From NCBI GenBank assembly GCA_014843695.1, contig CM026400.1:42267983-42331982 (forward strand): DNA of 64,000 bases, written 5' to 3'. Position 1 is the first letter of the stretch. Each line of letters starts with the position of its first letter. A program made the translations under genes and the position numbers. This stretch comes from Archivesica marissinica (taxonomy: Eukaryota; Mollusca; Bivalvia; Venerida; Vesicomyidae). Below, piece after piece: positions 24,734-38,796 of this stretch. Below the pieces are notes generated by a model. The model had not been told where the DNA came from, did not search any database, and saw only the letters and a list, made by a program, of their open reading frames with translations.

Positions 24734-25733
24734 NNNNNNNNNNNNNNNNNNNNNNNNNNNNNNNNNNNNNNNNNNNNNNNNNNNNNNNNNNNNNNNNNNN
24801 NNNNNNNNNNNNNNNNNNNNNNNNNNNNNNNNNNNNNNNNNNNNNNNNNNNNNNNNNNNNNNNNNNNNNNNNNNNNNNNNNNNNNNNNNNNNNNNNNNNN
24901 NNNNNNNNNNNNNNNNNNNNNNNNNNNNNNNNNNNNNNNNNNNNNNNNNNNNNNNNNNNNNNNNNNNNNNNNNNNNNNNNNNNNNNNNNNNNNNNNNNNN
25001 NNNNNNNNNNNNNNNNNNNNNNNNNNNNNNNNNNNNNNNNNNNNNNNNNNNNNNNNNNNNNNNNNNNNNNNNNNNNNNNNNNNNNNNNNNNNNNNNNNNN
25101 NNNNNNNNNNNNNNNNNNNNNNNNNNNNNNNNNNNNNNNNNNNNNNNNNNNNNNNNNNNNNNNNNNNNNNNNNNNNNNNNNNNNNNNNNNNNNNNNNNNN
25201 NNNNNNNNNNNNNNNNNNNNNNNNNNNNNNNNNNNNNNNNNNNNNNNNNNNNNNNNNNNNNNNNNNNNNNNNNNNNNNNNNNNNNNNNNNNNNNNNNNNN
25301 NNNNNNNNNNNNNNNNNNNNNNNNNNNNNNNNNNNNNNNNNNNNNNNNNNNNNNNNNNNNNNNNNNNNNNNNNNNNNNNNNNNNNNNNNNNNNNNNNNNN
25401 NNNNNNNNNNNNNNNNNNNNNNNNNNNNNNNNNNNNNNNNNNNNNNNNNNNNNNNNNNNNNNNNNNNNNNNNNNNNNNNNNNNNNNNNNNNNNNNNNNNN
25501 NNNNNNNNNNNNNNNNNNNNNNNNNNNNNNNNNNNNNNNNNNNNNNNNNNNNNNNNNNNNNNNNNNNNNNNNNNNNNNNNNNNNNNNNNNNNNNNNNNNN
25601 NNNNNNNNNNNNNNNNNNNNNNNNNNNNNNNNNNNNNNNNNNNNNNNNNNNNNNNNNNNNNNNNNNNNNNNNNNNNNNNNNNNNNNNNNNNNNNNNNNNN
25701 NNNNNNNNNNNNNNNNNNNNNNNNNNNNNNNNN
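24734..25733. other. Assembly gap, exactly 1000 N
   Basis: A round-number run of N within the satellite, so a placeholder of unknown true length. Satellite continues on both sides in the same orientation. Reading frames that span it are artefacts. Confidence 0.99.
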
Positions 25734-26279
25734 GATACTTATATACTAATGTCAAGTACATGGGCAGTGGAAACCTATATACCAATACCAAGTACATGAG
25801 CAGTGGATACTTATATACTAATGTCAAGTACAGGGACAGGGGATACTTATATACTAATGTCAAGTACAGGGGCAGTGGATACCTATATACTAATGTCAAG
25901 TACAGGAGCAGGGTATACTTATATACCAATATCAAGTACATGTGCAGGGAACACTTATATACTAATGTCAAGTACAGTGACAGGGTATACTTATATACAA
26001 ATGTCAAGTACATGGGCAGGGGATACTTATATACTAATGTCAAGTACATGTACAGGGAATACTTATATACCAATGTCAAGTACATGGGCAGGAGATACTT
26101 ATATACCAATGTCAAGTACATGGACAGGGGATACTTATATACTAATGTCAAGTACATGTGCAGGGGATACTTATATACTAATGTCAAGTACATGGACAGG
26201 AGATACTTATATACTAATGTCAAGTACATGGACAGGGGATACTTATATACTAATGTCAAGAACAGGGACATAGGATACT

Positions 26280-26575
26280 TATATACTAATGTCAAGTATA
26301 GGGACAAGGGAGAATACTTATCATACTCAATGTCACAGTACATTGACATTGATACTTATATACGAATGTCAGTACATGTACAGGAATAACTTATATAATA
26401 ATGTCAAGTACAATTGCCAGGGGATACTTATATACCAATGTCACTACCGGGCCAGGAGATACTTACAATACAATATAAAGTCACAAGTGCAGCGGACACT
26501 TATTACGCATATAATCCAAGTACAGGGCAAGGAGACTACTTATATACATAATGTCAAAGTACATAGGGCAGGGGA
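26280..26575 (+). repeat. Indel-rich, poorly resolved satellite patch
   Basis: Monomers are recognisable, but almost every one has single-base insertions or deletions (for example ATACTTATCATACTCAATG, ATACTTACAATACAATAT). Such clustered indels contrast with the clean substitutions elsewhere and suggest unpolished consensus from long reads near the gap, although genuine decay is possible. Confidence 0.65.
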
Positions 26576-29500
26576 TACTTATATACTAATGTCGAGTACA
26601 TGGGCAGAGGATACTTATATACGAATGTCAAGTACATGGGCAGGGGACACTTATATACCAATGTCAAGTACAGGGGCAGGGGATACTTATATACTAATGT
26701 CAAGTACATGGGCAGGGGATACTTATATACGAATGTCAAGTACAGGGGCAGGGGATACTTATATACTAATGTCAAGTACATGGGCAGGGGATACTTATAT
26801 ACTAATGTCAAGTACAGGGACATGGGATACTTATATACCAATGTCAAGTACAGGGACAGGGGATACTTATATACTAATGTCAAGTACATGGGCAGGGGAT
26901 ACTTATATACTAATGTCAAGTACAGGGACAGGGGATACTTATATACTAATGTCAAGTATATGGACAGGGGGTACTTATATACTAATGTCAAGAATAGGGA
27001 CATAGGATACTTATATACTAATGTCAAGTATAGGGACAGGGAATACTTATATACGAATGTCACGTACATGGACAGGGGATACTTATATACTAATGTCAAG
27101 TACAGGGACAGGGGATACTTATATACGAATGTCAAGTACAGGAGCAGGAGATACTTATATACTAATGTCAAGTACAGGCGCAGGGGGTACTTATATACTA
27201 ATGTCAAGTACATGGACAGGGGATACTAATATACTAATGTCAAGTACAGGCGCAGGGGATACTTATATACTAATGGCAAGTACATGGGCAGGGGATACTT
27301 ATATACTAATGTCAAGTATAGGGGCAGGGGATACTTATATACCAATGTCAAGTATAGGGACAGGGGGTACTTATATACTAATGTCAAGTATAGGGACAGG
27401 GGATACTTATATACCAATGTCAAGTATAGGGACAGGGGGTACTTATATACTAATGTCAAGTATATGGGCAGGGGATACTTATATACCAATGTCAAGTATA
27501 GGGACAGGGGGTACTTATATACCAATGTCAAGTATGGGACAGGGGATACTTATATACTAATGTCAAGTATAGGGACAGGGGATACTTATATACCAATGTC
27601 AAGTATAGGGACAGGGGATACTTATATACTAATGTCAAGTATAGGGACAGGGGATACTTATATACTAATGTCAAGTATAGGGGCAGGAGATACTTATATA
27701 CTAATGTCAAGTACATGGACATGGGATACTTATATACTAATGTCAAGTACATGGGCAGGAATACGTATATACTAATGTCAAGTACATGGGCAGAGGATAC
27801 TTATATACGAATGTCAAGTACAGGGACAGGGGATACTTATATACTAATGTCAAGTACAGGGGCAGGGGATACTTATATACCAATGCCAAGTACAGGGATA
27901 GGGGATACTTACATACTAATGTCAAGTACATGGGCAGTGGATACTTATATACGAATGTCAAGTACAGGGGCAGGGGATACTTATATACTAATGTCAAGTA
28001 CAAGCGCAAGGGATATTTATATACTAATGTCGAGTACATGGGCAGAGGATACTTATATACTAATGTCAAGTACATGGGCAGAGGATACTTATATACGAAT
28101 GTCAAGTACATGGGCAGGGGACACTTATATACCAATGTCAAGTACAGGGGCAGGGAATACTTATATACTAATGTCAAGTACATGGACAGGGGATACTTAT
28201 ATACGAATGTCGAGTACATGGGCAGGGGATACTTATATACTAATGTCAAGTACAGGGGCAGAGGATACTTATATACTAATGTCAAGTACATGGGCAGAGG
28301 ATACGTATATACGAATGTCAAGTACATGGGCAGGGGATACTTATATACCAATGTCGAGTACATGTGCAGCAGGGGGTACGTATATACCAATGTTAAGTAC
28401 AGTCACAGGGGATACATATATACTAATGTCAAGTACATGGGCAGGGGATACTTATATACTAATGTCAAGTACATGGGCAGGGGATACTTATATACTAATG
28501 TCAAGTACAGGCGCAGGGGATACTAATATACTAATGTCAAGTACAGGGGCAGGGGATACTTATATACTAATGTCGAGTACATGGACAGGGGATACTTATA
28601 TACTAATGTCAAGTACATGGGCAGGGGATACTTATATACCAATGGCAGGTACATGGGCAGGGGATACTTATATACGAATGTCAAGTACATGGACAGTGGG
28701 TACGTATATACGAATGTCATCTACATGGGCATGGTGTACTTATATACCAATGTCAAGTACAGGGGCAGGGGATACTTATATACTAATGCCAAGTACAGGG
28801 GCAGGGGATATTTATATACCTATGTCAAGTACAGGGGCAGGGGATACTTATATACCAATGTCAAGTACAGGCGCAGGGGATACTTATATACTAATGTTAA
28901 ATACAGGCGCAGGGGATATAATACTTATATACCAATGTCAAGTACAGGCGCAGGGGATACTTATATACTAATGTCGAGTACATGGACATGGGATACTTAT
29001 ATATTAATGTCAAGTACAGGCGCAGGGGATATTATATACTAATGTCAAGTACATGGGCAGAGGATACTTATATACCAATCATACATGGGCAGGGGATACT
29101 TATATACTAATGTCAAGTACATGGGCAGAGGATACTTATATACCAATGTCAAGTACATGGGCAGGGGATACTTATATACTAATGTCAAGTACAGGCGCAG
29201 GGGATACTTATATACTAATGTCGAGTACATGGACAGGGGATACTTATATACTAATGTCAAGTACATGGGCAGGGGATACTTATATACCAATGTCAAGTAC
29301 AGGGACAGGAGATACTTATATACCAATGTCAAGTACATGGGCAGAGGATACTTATATACTAATGTCAAGTACATGGGCAGGGGATACTTATATACTAATG
29401 TCAAGTACAGGGGCAGGTGATACATATATACTAATGTCAAGTACATGGGCAGGGGATACTTATATACTAATGTCAAGTACATGGGCAGGGGATACTTATA

Positions 29501-32500
29501 TACTAATGTCAAGTACAGGGACAGGAGATACTTATATACCAATGTCAAGTACATGTGCAGAGGATACTTATATACTAATGTCAAGTACATGGGCAGAGGA
29601 TACTTATATACTAATGTCAAGTACATGGGCAGGGGATACTTATATACTAATGTCAAGTACAGGGGCAGGGGATACGTATATACCAATGTCGAGTACATGT
29701 GCAGCAGGGGGTACGTATATACCAATGTTAAGTACAGTCACAGGGGATACTTATATACTAATGTCAAGTACATGGGCAGGGGATACTTATATACTAATGT
29801 CAAGTACATGGGCAGGGGAAACTTATATACTAATGTCAAGTACAGGAGCAGGAGATTCTTATATACTAATGTCAAGTACAGTCGCAGGGGGTACTTATAT
29901 ACTAATGTCAAGTACATGGACAGGGGATACTAATAAACTAATGTCAAGTACATGGGCAGGGGATACTTATATACTAATGGCAGGTACATGGGCATGGGAT
30001 ACTTATATACTAATGTCAAGTACATGGGCATGGTGTACTTATATACCAATGTCAAGTACAGGGGCAGGGGATACTTATATACTAATGCCAAGTACAGGGG
30101 CAGGGGATACTTATATACTAATGTCAAGTACATGGACAGGGGATACTTATACACGAATGTCGAGTACATGGGCAGGGGATACTTATATACAAATGTCAAG
30201 TACAGGGACATGGGGATACTTATATACTAATGTCAAGTACAGGGACAGGGGATACTTATATACGAATGTCGAGTACATGGGCAGGTGATACTTATATACT
30301 AATGTCAAGTGCAGGGGCAGGGGATACTTATATACTAATGTCAAGTATAGGGACAGGAGATACTTATATACCAATGTCAAGTATAGGGACAGGAGATACT
30401 TAAATACTAATGTCAAGTACAGGGGCAGGGGATACTTATATACCAATAACAAGTACAGGGGTAGGGGATACTTATATACGAATGTCAAGTACAGGGGCAG
30501 GGTATACTTATATACTATTGTCAAGTACATGGACAGGGGATACTTATATACGAATGTCGAGTACATGGGCAGGGGATACATATATACTAATGGCAAGTAC
30601 AGGGGCAGGGGATACATATATACTAATGTCAAGTACAGGTGCAGGGGATACTTATATACCAATGTCAATTACAGGGGCAGAGGATACTTATATACTAATG
30701 TCAAGTTCAGGGGCAGTGGATACTTATATACTAATGTCAAGTACAGGGGCAGGGGATACTTATATACCAATATCAAGTACATGGGCTGGGGATACTTATA
30801 TACCAATATCAAGTACATGGGCAGGGGATACTTATATACTAATGGCAGGTACATGGGCAGGGGATATTTATATACGAATGTCAAGTACATGGACAGTGGG
30901 TGCGTATATACGAATGTCAAGTACATGGGCAGGGGGTACTTATATACGAATGTCAAGTACATGGGCATGGTGTACTTATATACCAATGTCAAGTACATGG
31001 GCAGGGGATACTTATATACTAATGCCAAGTACAAGGGCATGGTGTACTTATATACCAATGTCAAGTACAGGGGCAGGGGATACTTATATACTAATGCCAA
31101 GTACAGGGGCATGGGATACTTATATACTAATGTCAAGTACATGGACAGGGGATACGTATACACGAATGTCGAGTACATGGGCAGGGGATACTTATATACC
31201 AATGTCAAGTACAGGGACATGTGGATACTTATATACTAATGTCAAGTACAGGGACAGGGGATACTTATATACGAATGTCGAGTACATGGGCAGGTGATAC
31301 TTATATACTAATGTCAAGTGCAGGGGCAGGGGATACTTATATACTAATGTCAAGTATAGGGACAGGAGATACTTAAATACTAATGTCAAGTACAGGGGCA
31401 GGGGATACTTATATACTAATGTCAAGTACAGGGGCAGGTGATACTGATATACTAATGTCGAGTACATGGGCAGGGGATACTTATATACGAATGTCAAGTA
31501 CAGGAGCAGGAGATACTTATATACTAATGTCAAGTACAGGCGCAGGGGGTACTTACATACTAATGTCAAGTACATGGACAGTGGATACTAATATACTAAT
31601 GTCAAGTACAGGCGCAGGGGATACTTATATACTAATGGCAAGTACATGGGCAGGGGATACTTATATACTAATGTCAAGTACAGGGGCAGGGTATACTTAT
31701 ATACTATTGTCAAGTACATGGACAGGGGATACTTATATACGAATGTCGAGTACATGGGCAGGGGATACATATATACTAATGGCAAGTACAGGGGCTGGGG
31801 ATACCTATATACTAATGTCAAGTACAGGTGCAGGGGATACTTATATACCAATGTCAATTACAGTGGCAGAGGATACTTATATACTAATGTCAAGTACAGG
31901 GGCAGTGGATACTTATATACTAATGTCAAGTACAGGGGCAGGGGATACTTATATACCAATATCAAGTACATGGGCAGGGGATACTTATATACCAATATCA
32001 AGTACAGGGGCAGGGGATACTTATATACCAATGTCAAGTATAGGGACAGGAGATACTTAAATACTAATGTCAAGTACAGGGGCAGGGGATACCTATATAC
32101 CAATATCAAGTACAATGGCAGGGGATACTTAGATACCAATGTCAAATTGTAACAAAATGAAAGTGACCATTTTAACTACTGTGTAGTTGGGGCCTCTTTA
32201 TCAATGGGTTTCAGAACATTTTGTCGTACCATTGAAACATTTCTTCAGTGATTTGATCATAAATTGTGACGAATGTATCTATACTAGATAAAGGACAGTG
32301 GTGTATTATTATATATCACTTATAAGGAACATTCCCGTTTATTTGATATAAATCCGACTAGTATTACCAGATTTGGGTTTATTCTTTTCAAATCACTGTT
32401 CCCTTTATCAGTGAAATTAACCTCCAGGGCCAGATAAGAACGCGCAGTCAATATGGTATGTATCATGTCGGCTGATAAACGCATGAAAAGACCGTGTGTG

Positions 32501-32516
32501 TACTCAGTGATGGCGC

Positions 32517-32523
32517 TATAAAT
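32517..32523 (+). promoter_or_regulatory. Putative TATA box of the LTR
   Basis: TATAAAT lies 370 bp into the LTR, in the context GGCGCTATAAATTGGACACT. It is conserved exactly in the second copy at 37555-37561. It would direct transcription rightwards, into the satellite now that the internal region is gone. Confidence 0.5.
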
Positions 32524-33346
32524 TGGACACTCGCACATTGCACTGACATTGCTCTCGGAACATCACAATTGACTTTGGTGACTTGTACATGCGACAGATT
32601 TGGGTATGTAACTATATATTATATTGTTCGTAGTTGTCATTAGAGGTTATTTTATTTGAAACGTCGTCTAAAGCAACTGTCCGAGACGTTACCAGAAACG
32701 TGTTGTAGTAAATCGTTATTCAAAGTGGTTCTAGTGATTTACGACGATGGATATCTACTGTTCATTACATACATAATAATTAACTAATAACTACTGTTGA
32801 ATCAAGTGTTGAATATATGGCTGGGGCAGTGTTGTTATCAGCTGTTGTTGAAAGGGGTGTCATGTACGCTCAAATTGCAGGAGCGGCGTAATGGGTCTTG
32901 AGTGGTTCTAAGTTTGTATATATATAGATATACCATATGAGGTCATGATGGGTACGGATTCATTGTATATTTAGACCATGACGGTCACCATGATTCTACA
33001 TAGACGTGTGTGTATCTATGTCCACGCATTATGGTAACTATTGTCTTGTTGTTGTACCACAATGTTATATAAGGTGGTAATAAGAGCTGAGTAGATTGAC
33101 GTAGCACTAGTATTATATTTGTTATTGTTGTAGTCGCTTCACGCATGAGCCGTGAGAGGTGTAGCTCAGGGGCGTAGATCCGGTTCAGAACGAGCCGACT
33201 GGGAGTTTGCCGGCGTGAGCTGGTGACCTCCATAGACTGGAGAGTGTCAGCGGGAAGCGGTAGCTGAGCAGCATATAGTCCGCCGTCAGTGGACAGGGTC
33301 CTTCGGACGCAGGGAGTTAATAATATTGTGTATTGTAAATCTTTGA

Positions 33347-33502
33347 AGTGTGCATTATAGCACTGTGACGGCAATACTTGCCAATCTGTTAAAGTGTGCG
33401 CATTATAGCACTGTGAAGGCAATACTTGCCAATCTTAACTATGTGCATTATAGCACTGTGATGGCCATATCTGCCAATGTTTAAATAGGTGCACTATAGC
33501 CT
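33347..33502 (+). repeat. About 46-bp tandem repeats inside the LTR
   Basis: GTGCATTATAGCACTGTGA and GGCAATACTTGCCAAT recur three times, with a fourth degraded unit (GTGCACTATAGCC) near 33489. GGCAATACTTGCC is itself an inverted repeat (GGCAA...TTGCC). The corresponding stretch in copy 2 is about 38352-38506. Confidence 0.75.
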
Positions 33503-33792
33503 AAAAGTTAAAGCAGAGTGTGCAAACGGCAGTTATTTAGATCTCGGAACTGTTAAATAAATTAACGACATTACCAGCCGTAGACCGGACTCTATACCGG
33601 AAGTTAAGCCACCATCTGTGAAGAGCCAAACTATGGACACACATACGTCTCTTACCATTCGGTGTCTTTGTTGCAAGTGTTGTTTGATGTATATTAAAAT
33701 TTGTAAATCTACTTAGTCTTTATGCATACACTTGATCCTGGTATCCGTGACCCTGAGAGAAGCTGGCCCTCGTGTCATTCTGCGACACAAAT

Positions 33793-36700
33793 GCATACTT
33801 ATATACCAATGTCGAGTACAGGGATACTAAGATACTAATGTCAAGTACACGAGATACGTAGGTCTACACGAATGTCGAGTACAGAGGCAGGGGATACTTA
33901 TATGCGAATGTCAAGTACATGGGCAGGAGATATTTATATACTAATGTCATGTACATGGGCAGGAGATACTTATATACTAATGTCAAGTATAGGGACAGGG
34001 GATACTTGTATACTAATGTCAAGTACAGGGGCAGGGGATACTTATATACCAATGTCAATTACAGGGACATGGTATACTAAGATACTAATGTCAAGTACAT
34101 GGGATACTTAGACACGAATGTCGAGTACAGGGGCAGGGGATACTGATATACTAATGTCAAGTACAGGGCCAGAGGATACTTATATACTAATGTCAAGTAC
34201 AGGGGCAGGGGATACTTATATACCAATGTCGAGTACAGGGGCAGTGGATACTTATATACTAATGTCAAGTACAGGCGCAGAGGGTACTTATATACTAATG
34301 TCAAATACATGGACAGGGGATACTAATATACTAATGTCAAGTACAGGGGCAGGGGATACGTATATACTAATGTCGAGTACATGGACAGGGGATACTTATA
34401 TACCAATGTCAAGTACATGGGCAGGGGATACTTATATAGCAATGGCAGGTACATGGGCAGGGGATACTTATATACGAATGTCAAGTACATGGGCAGTGGG
34501 TACGTATATACGAATGTCATGTACATGGGCATGGTGTACTTATATACCAATGTCAAGTACAGGGGCAGGGGATACTTATATACTAATGCCAAGTACAGGG
34601 GCAGGGGATATTTATATACCTATGTCAAGTACAGGGGCAGGGGATACTTATATACCAATGTCAAGTACTGGCGCAGGGGATACTTATATACTAATGTCAA
34701 ATACAGGCGCAGGGGATATAATACTTATATACCAATGTCAAGTACAGGCGCAGGGGATACTTATATACTAATGTCGAGTACATGCACATGGGATACTTAT
34801 ATACTAATGTCAAGTACAGGCGCAGGGGATACTTATATACTAATGTCAAGTACATGGGCAGTGGATACTTATATACCAATCATACATGGGCAGGGGATAC
34901 CTATATACTAATGTCAAGTACATGGGCAGAGGATACTTATATACCAATGTCAAGTACATGGGCAGGGGATACTTATATACTAATGTCAAGTACAGGCGCA
35001 GGGGATACTTATATACTAATGTCGAGTACATGGACAGGGGATACTTATATACTAATGTCAAGTACATGGGCAGGGGATACTTATATACTAATGTCAAGTA
35101 CAGGGACAGGAGATACTTATATACCAAAGTCAAGTACATGGGCAGAGGATACTTATATACGAATGTCAAGTACATTGACAGTGGGTACGTATATACGAAT
35201 GTCATGTACATGGGCATGGTGTACTTATATACCAATGTCAAGTACAGGGGCAGGGGATACTTATATACTAATGCCAAGTACAGGGGCAGGGGATACTTAT
35301 ATACCAATGTCAATTACAGGGGCAGGGGATACTTATATACCAATGTCAAGTACAGGCGCAGGGGATACTTATATACTAATGTCAAGTACAGGCGCAGGGG
35401 ATACTTATATACCAATGTCAAGTACAGGCGCAGGGGATACTTATATACTAATGTCGAGTACATGGACAGGGGATACTTATATACTAATGTCAAGTACATG
35501 GGCAGAGGATACTTATATACCAATGTCAAGTACATGGGCAGGGGATACTTATATACTAATGTCAAGTACATGGGCAGGGGATACTTATATACTAATGTCA
35601 AAGTACAGGCGCAGGGGATACATATATACTAATGTCGAGTACATGGACAGGGGATACTTATATACTAATGTCAAGTACATGGGCAGGGGATACTTATATA
35701 CTAATGTCAAGTACAGGGACAGGAGATACTTATATACCAATGTCAAGTACATGGGCAGAGGATACTTATATACTAATGTCAAGTACATGGGCAGAGGATA
35801 CTTATATACTAATGTCAAGTACATGTGCAGGGGATACTTATATACTAATGTCAAGTACATGGGCAGGGGATACTTATATACCAATGTCGAGTACATGTGC
35901 AGCAGGGGGTACGTATATACCAATGTTAAGTACAGTCACAGGGGATACTTATATACTAATGTCAAGTACATGGGCAGGGGATACTTATATACTAATGTCA
36001 AGTACATGGGCATGGGATACTTATATACTAATGTCAAGTACAGGAGCAGGAGATTCTTATATACTAATGTCAAGTACAGTCGCAGGGGGTACTTATATAC
36101 TAATGTCAAGTACATGGACAGGGGATACTAATAAACTAATGTCAAGTACATGGGCAGGGGATACTTATATACTAATGGCAGGTACATGGGCAGGGGATAC
36201 TTATATACGAATGTCAAGTACATGGACAGTGGGTGCGTGTATACGAATGTCAAGTACATGGGCAGGGGGTACTTATATACGAATGTCAAGTACATGGGCA
36301 TGGTGTACTTATATACCAATGTCAAGTACAGGGGCAGGTGATACTTATATAATAATGCCAAGTACAGGGGCAGGGGATGCTTATATACTAATGTCAAGTA
36401 CATGGACAGGGGATACTTATACACGAATGTCGAGTACATGGGCAGGTGATACTTATATACTAATGTCAAGTATAGGGACTAGAGATACTTATATACCAAT
36501 GTCAAGTATAGGGACAGGAGATACTTAAATACTAATGTCAAGTACAGGGGCAGGGGATACTTATATACCAATAACAAGTACAGGGGTAGGGGATACTTAT
36601 ATACGAATGTCAAGTACAGGGGATACTTATATACTATTGTCAAGTACATGGACAGGGGATACTTATATACGAATGTCGAGTACATGGGCAGGGGATACAT

Positions 36701-37180
36701 ATATACTAATGGCAAGTACAGGGGCAGGAGATACTTATATACCAATGTCAAGTACATGGGCAGGGGATACCTATATACTAATGTCAAGTACAGGTGCAGA
36801 GGATACTTATATACCAATGTCAATTACAGGGGCAGGGGATACTTATATACCAATATCAAGTACATGGGCAGGGGATACTTATATACCAATATCAAGTACA
36901 TGGACAGGGGATACTTATATACCAATATCATGTACATGGACAGGGGATACTTATATACCAATATCAAGTACATGGGCAGGGGATACTTATATACCAATAT
37001 CAAGTACATGGGCAGGGGATACTTATATACCAATATCAAGTACATGGGCAGGGGATACTTATATACCAATGTCAAGTATAGGGACAGGAGATACTTAAAT
37101 ACTAATGTCAAGTACAGGGGCAGGGGATACATATATACCAATATCAAGTACAATGGCAGGGGATACTTAGATACTAATGT
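33793..37180 (+). repeat. 36-bp satellite, segment between the two LTR copies
   Basis: About 3.4 kb of monomers, same orientation as the rest. The first few are degenerate (ACGAGATACGTAGGTCTACA) and recur after the second LTR at about 38797-38880. Near 36838-37075 a run of nearly identical monomers with ACCAATATCAAGTACATGGG shows very local homogenisation. Here even the third forward frame is open because CTAATG is replaced by CCAATA. Confidence 0.95.
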
Positions 37181-37185
37181 CAAAT

Positions 37186-38791
37186 TGTAACAAAATGAAA
37201 GTGACCATTTTAACTACTGTGTAGTTGGGGCCTCTTTATCAATGGGTTTCAGAACATTTTGTCGTACCATTGAAACATTTCTTCAGTGATTTGATCATAA
37301 ATTGTGACGAATGTATCTATACTAGATAAAGGACAGTGGTGTATTATTATATATCACTTATAAGGAAAATTCCCGTTTATTTGATATAAATCCGACTAGT
37401 ATTACCAGATTTGGGTTTATTCTCTTCAAATCACTGTTCCCTTTATCAGTGAAATTAACCTCCAGGGCCAGATAAGAACGCGCAGTCAATATGGTATGTA
37501 TCATGTCGGCTGATAAACGCATGAAAAGACCGTGCGTGTACTCAGTGATGGCGCTATAAATTGGACACTCGCACATTGCACTGACATTGCTCTCGGAACA
37601 TCACAATTGACTGTGGTGACTTGTACATTCGACAGATTTGGGTATGTAACTATATATTATATTGTTCGTAGTTGTCATTAGAGGTTATTTTATTTGAAAC
37701 GTCGTCTAAAGCAACTGTCCGAGACGTTACCAGAAACGTGTTGTAGTAAATCGTTATTCAAAGTGGTTCTAGTGATTTACGACGATGGATATCTACTGTT
37801 CATTACATACATAATAATTAACTAATAACTACTGTTGAATCAAGTGTTGAATATATGGCTGGGGCAGTGTTGTTATCAGCTGTTGTTGAAAGGGGTGTCA
37901 TGTACGCTCAAATTGCAGGAGCGGCGTAATGGGTCTTGAGTGGTTCTAAGTTTGTATAGATATACCATATGAGGTCATGATGGGTACGGATTCATTGTAT
38001 ATTTAGACCATGAAGGTCACCATGATTCTACATAGACGTGTGTGTATCTATGTCCACGCATTATGGTAACTATTGTCTTGTTGTTGTACCACAATGTTAT
38101 ATAAGGTGGTAATAAGAGCTGAGTAGATTGACGTAGCACTAGTATTATATTTGTTATTGTTGTAGTCGCTTCACGCATGAGCCGTGAGAGGTGTAGCTCA
38201 GGGGCGTAGATCCGGTTCAGAACGAGCCGACTGGGAGTTTGCCGGCGTGAGCTGGTGACCTCCATAGACTGGAGAGTGTCAGCGGGAAGCGGTAGCTGAG
38301 CAGCATATAGTCCGCCGTCAGTGGATAATATTGTGTATTGTAAATCTTTGAAGTGTGCATTATAGCACTGTGACGGCAATACTTGCCAATCTGTTAAAGT
38401 GTGTGCATTATAGCACTGTGAAGGCAATACTTGCCAATCTTAACTATGTGCATTATAGCACTGTGATGGCCATACGTGCCAATGTTTAAATAGGTGCACT
38501 ATAGCCTAAGGTTAAAGTCGAGTGTGCAAACGGCAGTTATTTAGATCTCGGAACTGTTAAATAAATTAACGACATTACCAGCCGTAGACCGGACTCTATA
38601 CCGGAAGTTAAGCCACCATCTGTGAAGAGCCAAACTATGGACACACATACGTCTCTTACCATTCGGTGTCTTTGTTGCAAGTGTTGTTTGATGTATATTA
38701 AAATTTGTAAATCTACTTAGTCTTTATGCATACACTTGATCCTGGTATCCGTGACCCTGAGAGAAGCTGGCCCTCGTGTCATTCTGCGACA
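37186..38791 (+). mobile_element. Solo LTR, copy 2 (1606 bp), co-duplicated with satellite
   Basis: About 99% identical to 32148-33787 by eye, with three deletions (27 bp at the GTCAGTGGATAATATTG site, 6 bp in a TATA run, 1 bp) that fully account for the 34-bp length difference, plus roughly a dozen substitutions. It has the same CAAAT flanks (37181-37185, 38792-38796) and the same neighbouring monomers (GGCAGGGGATACTTAGATAC before, GCATACTTATATACCAATG after). Identical flanks mean one insertion followed by duplication of LTR plus satellite, with a period of 5038 bp. Confidence 0.8.
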
Positions 38792-38796
38792 CAAAT

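Larger units (their letters stand above)
7461..32142 (+). repeat. 36-bp satellite array, left block
   Basis: Head-to-tail 36-bp monomers, all in one orientation. A representative unit begins ATGTCAAGTACATGGGCAGG and ends ATACTTATATACTA. Variable positions include the base after 'ata-c' (CTA, CCA, CGA, CAA), TCA/GCA/CCA/ACA near the start, and ACATGGGC / ACAGGGGC / ATAGGGAC / ACATGTGC in the middle. The block is about 23.7 kb excluding the 1000-N gap, so about 650 monomers by length. Two plus frames and one minus frame lack stops for long distances simply because 36 is divisible by 3; substitutions fall on all codon positions. The block is organised in higher-order repeats. The cellular role (centromeric, subtelomeric or interspersed) cannot be told from sequence. 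Confidence 0.97.
32148..33787 (+). mobile_element. Solo LTR of a retrotransposon, copy 1 (1640 bp)
   Basis: The insert starts TGTAACAAAATG and ends TTCTGCGACA (TG...CA), and is flanked by the 5-bp direct repeat CAAAT (32143-32147 and 33788-33792). Removing the insert and one CAAAT rejoins satellite in register. Inside there is TATAAAT at 32517-32523 with downstream GGACACTCGCAC, AATAAA near 33551 and ATTAAA near 33693, matching the U3-R-U5 order of an LTR read on the plus strand. No primer-binding site, polypurine tract or gag-pol sequence is adjacent, hence solo. Length and TG...CA ends fit a Gypsy-like LTR but the superfamily is not proven. Minus-strand open frames in it (32320-32538, 32985-33422) have no recognisable domain. 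Confidence 0.75.

Noticed and set aside
23811..26349. Long frames spanning the N gap
   Set aside because: They exist only because N was translated as unknown residues.
32985..33422. 145-codon minus-strand frame inside the LTR as a gene
   Set aside because: It overlaps the 46-bp tandem repeats, shows no domain, and the second copy has a deletion in it.
32148..38791. One full-length LTR retrotransposon with LTRs at 32148 and 37186
   Set aside because: The 3.4 kb between the two copies is 36-bp satellite, not gag-pol. Each copy has its own CAAAT on both sides, and the outer flanks of both copies match each other.
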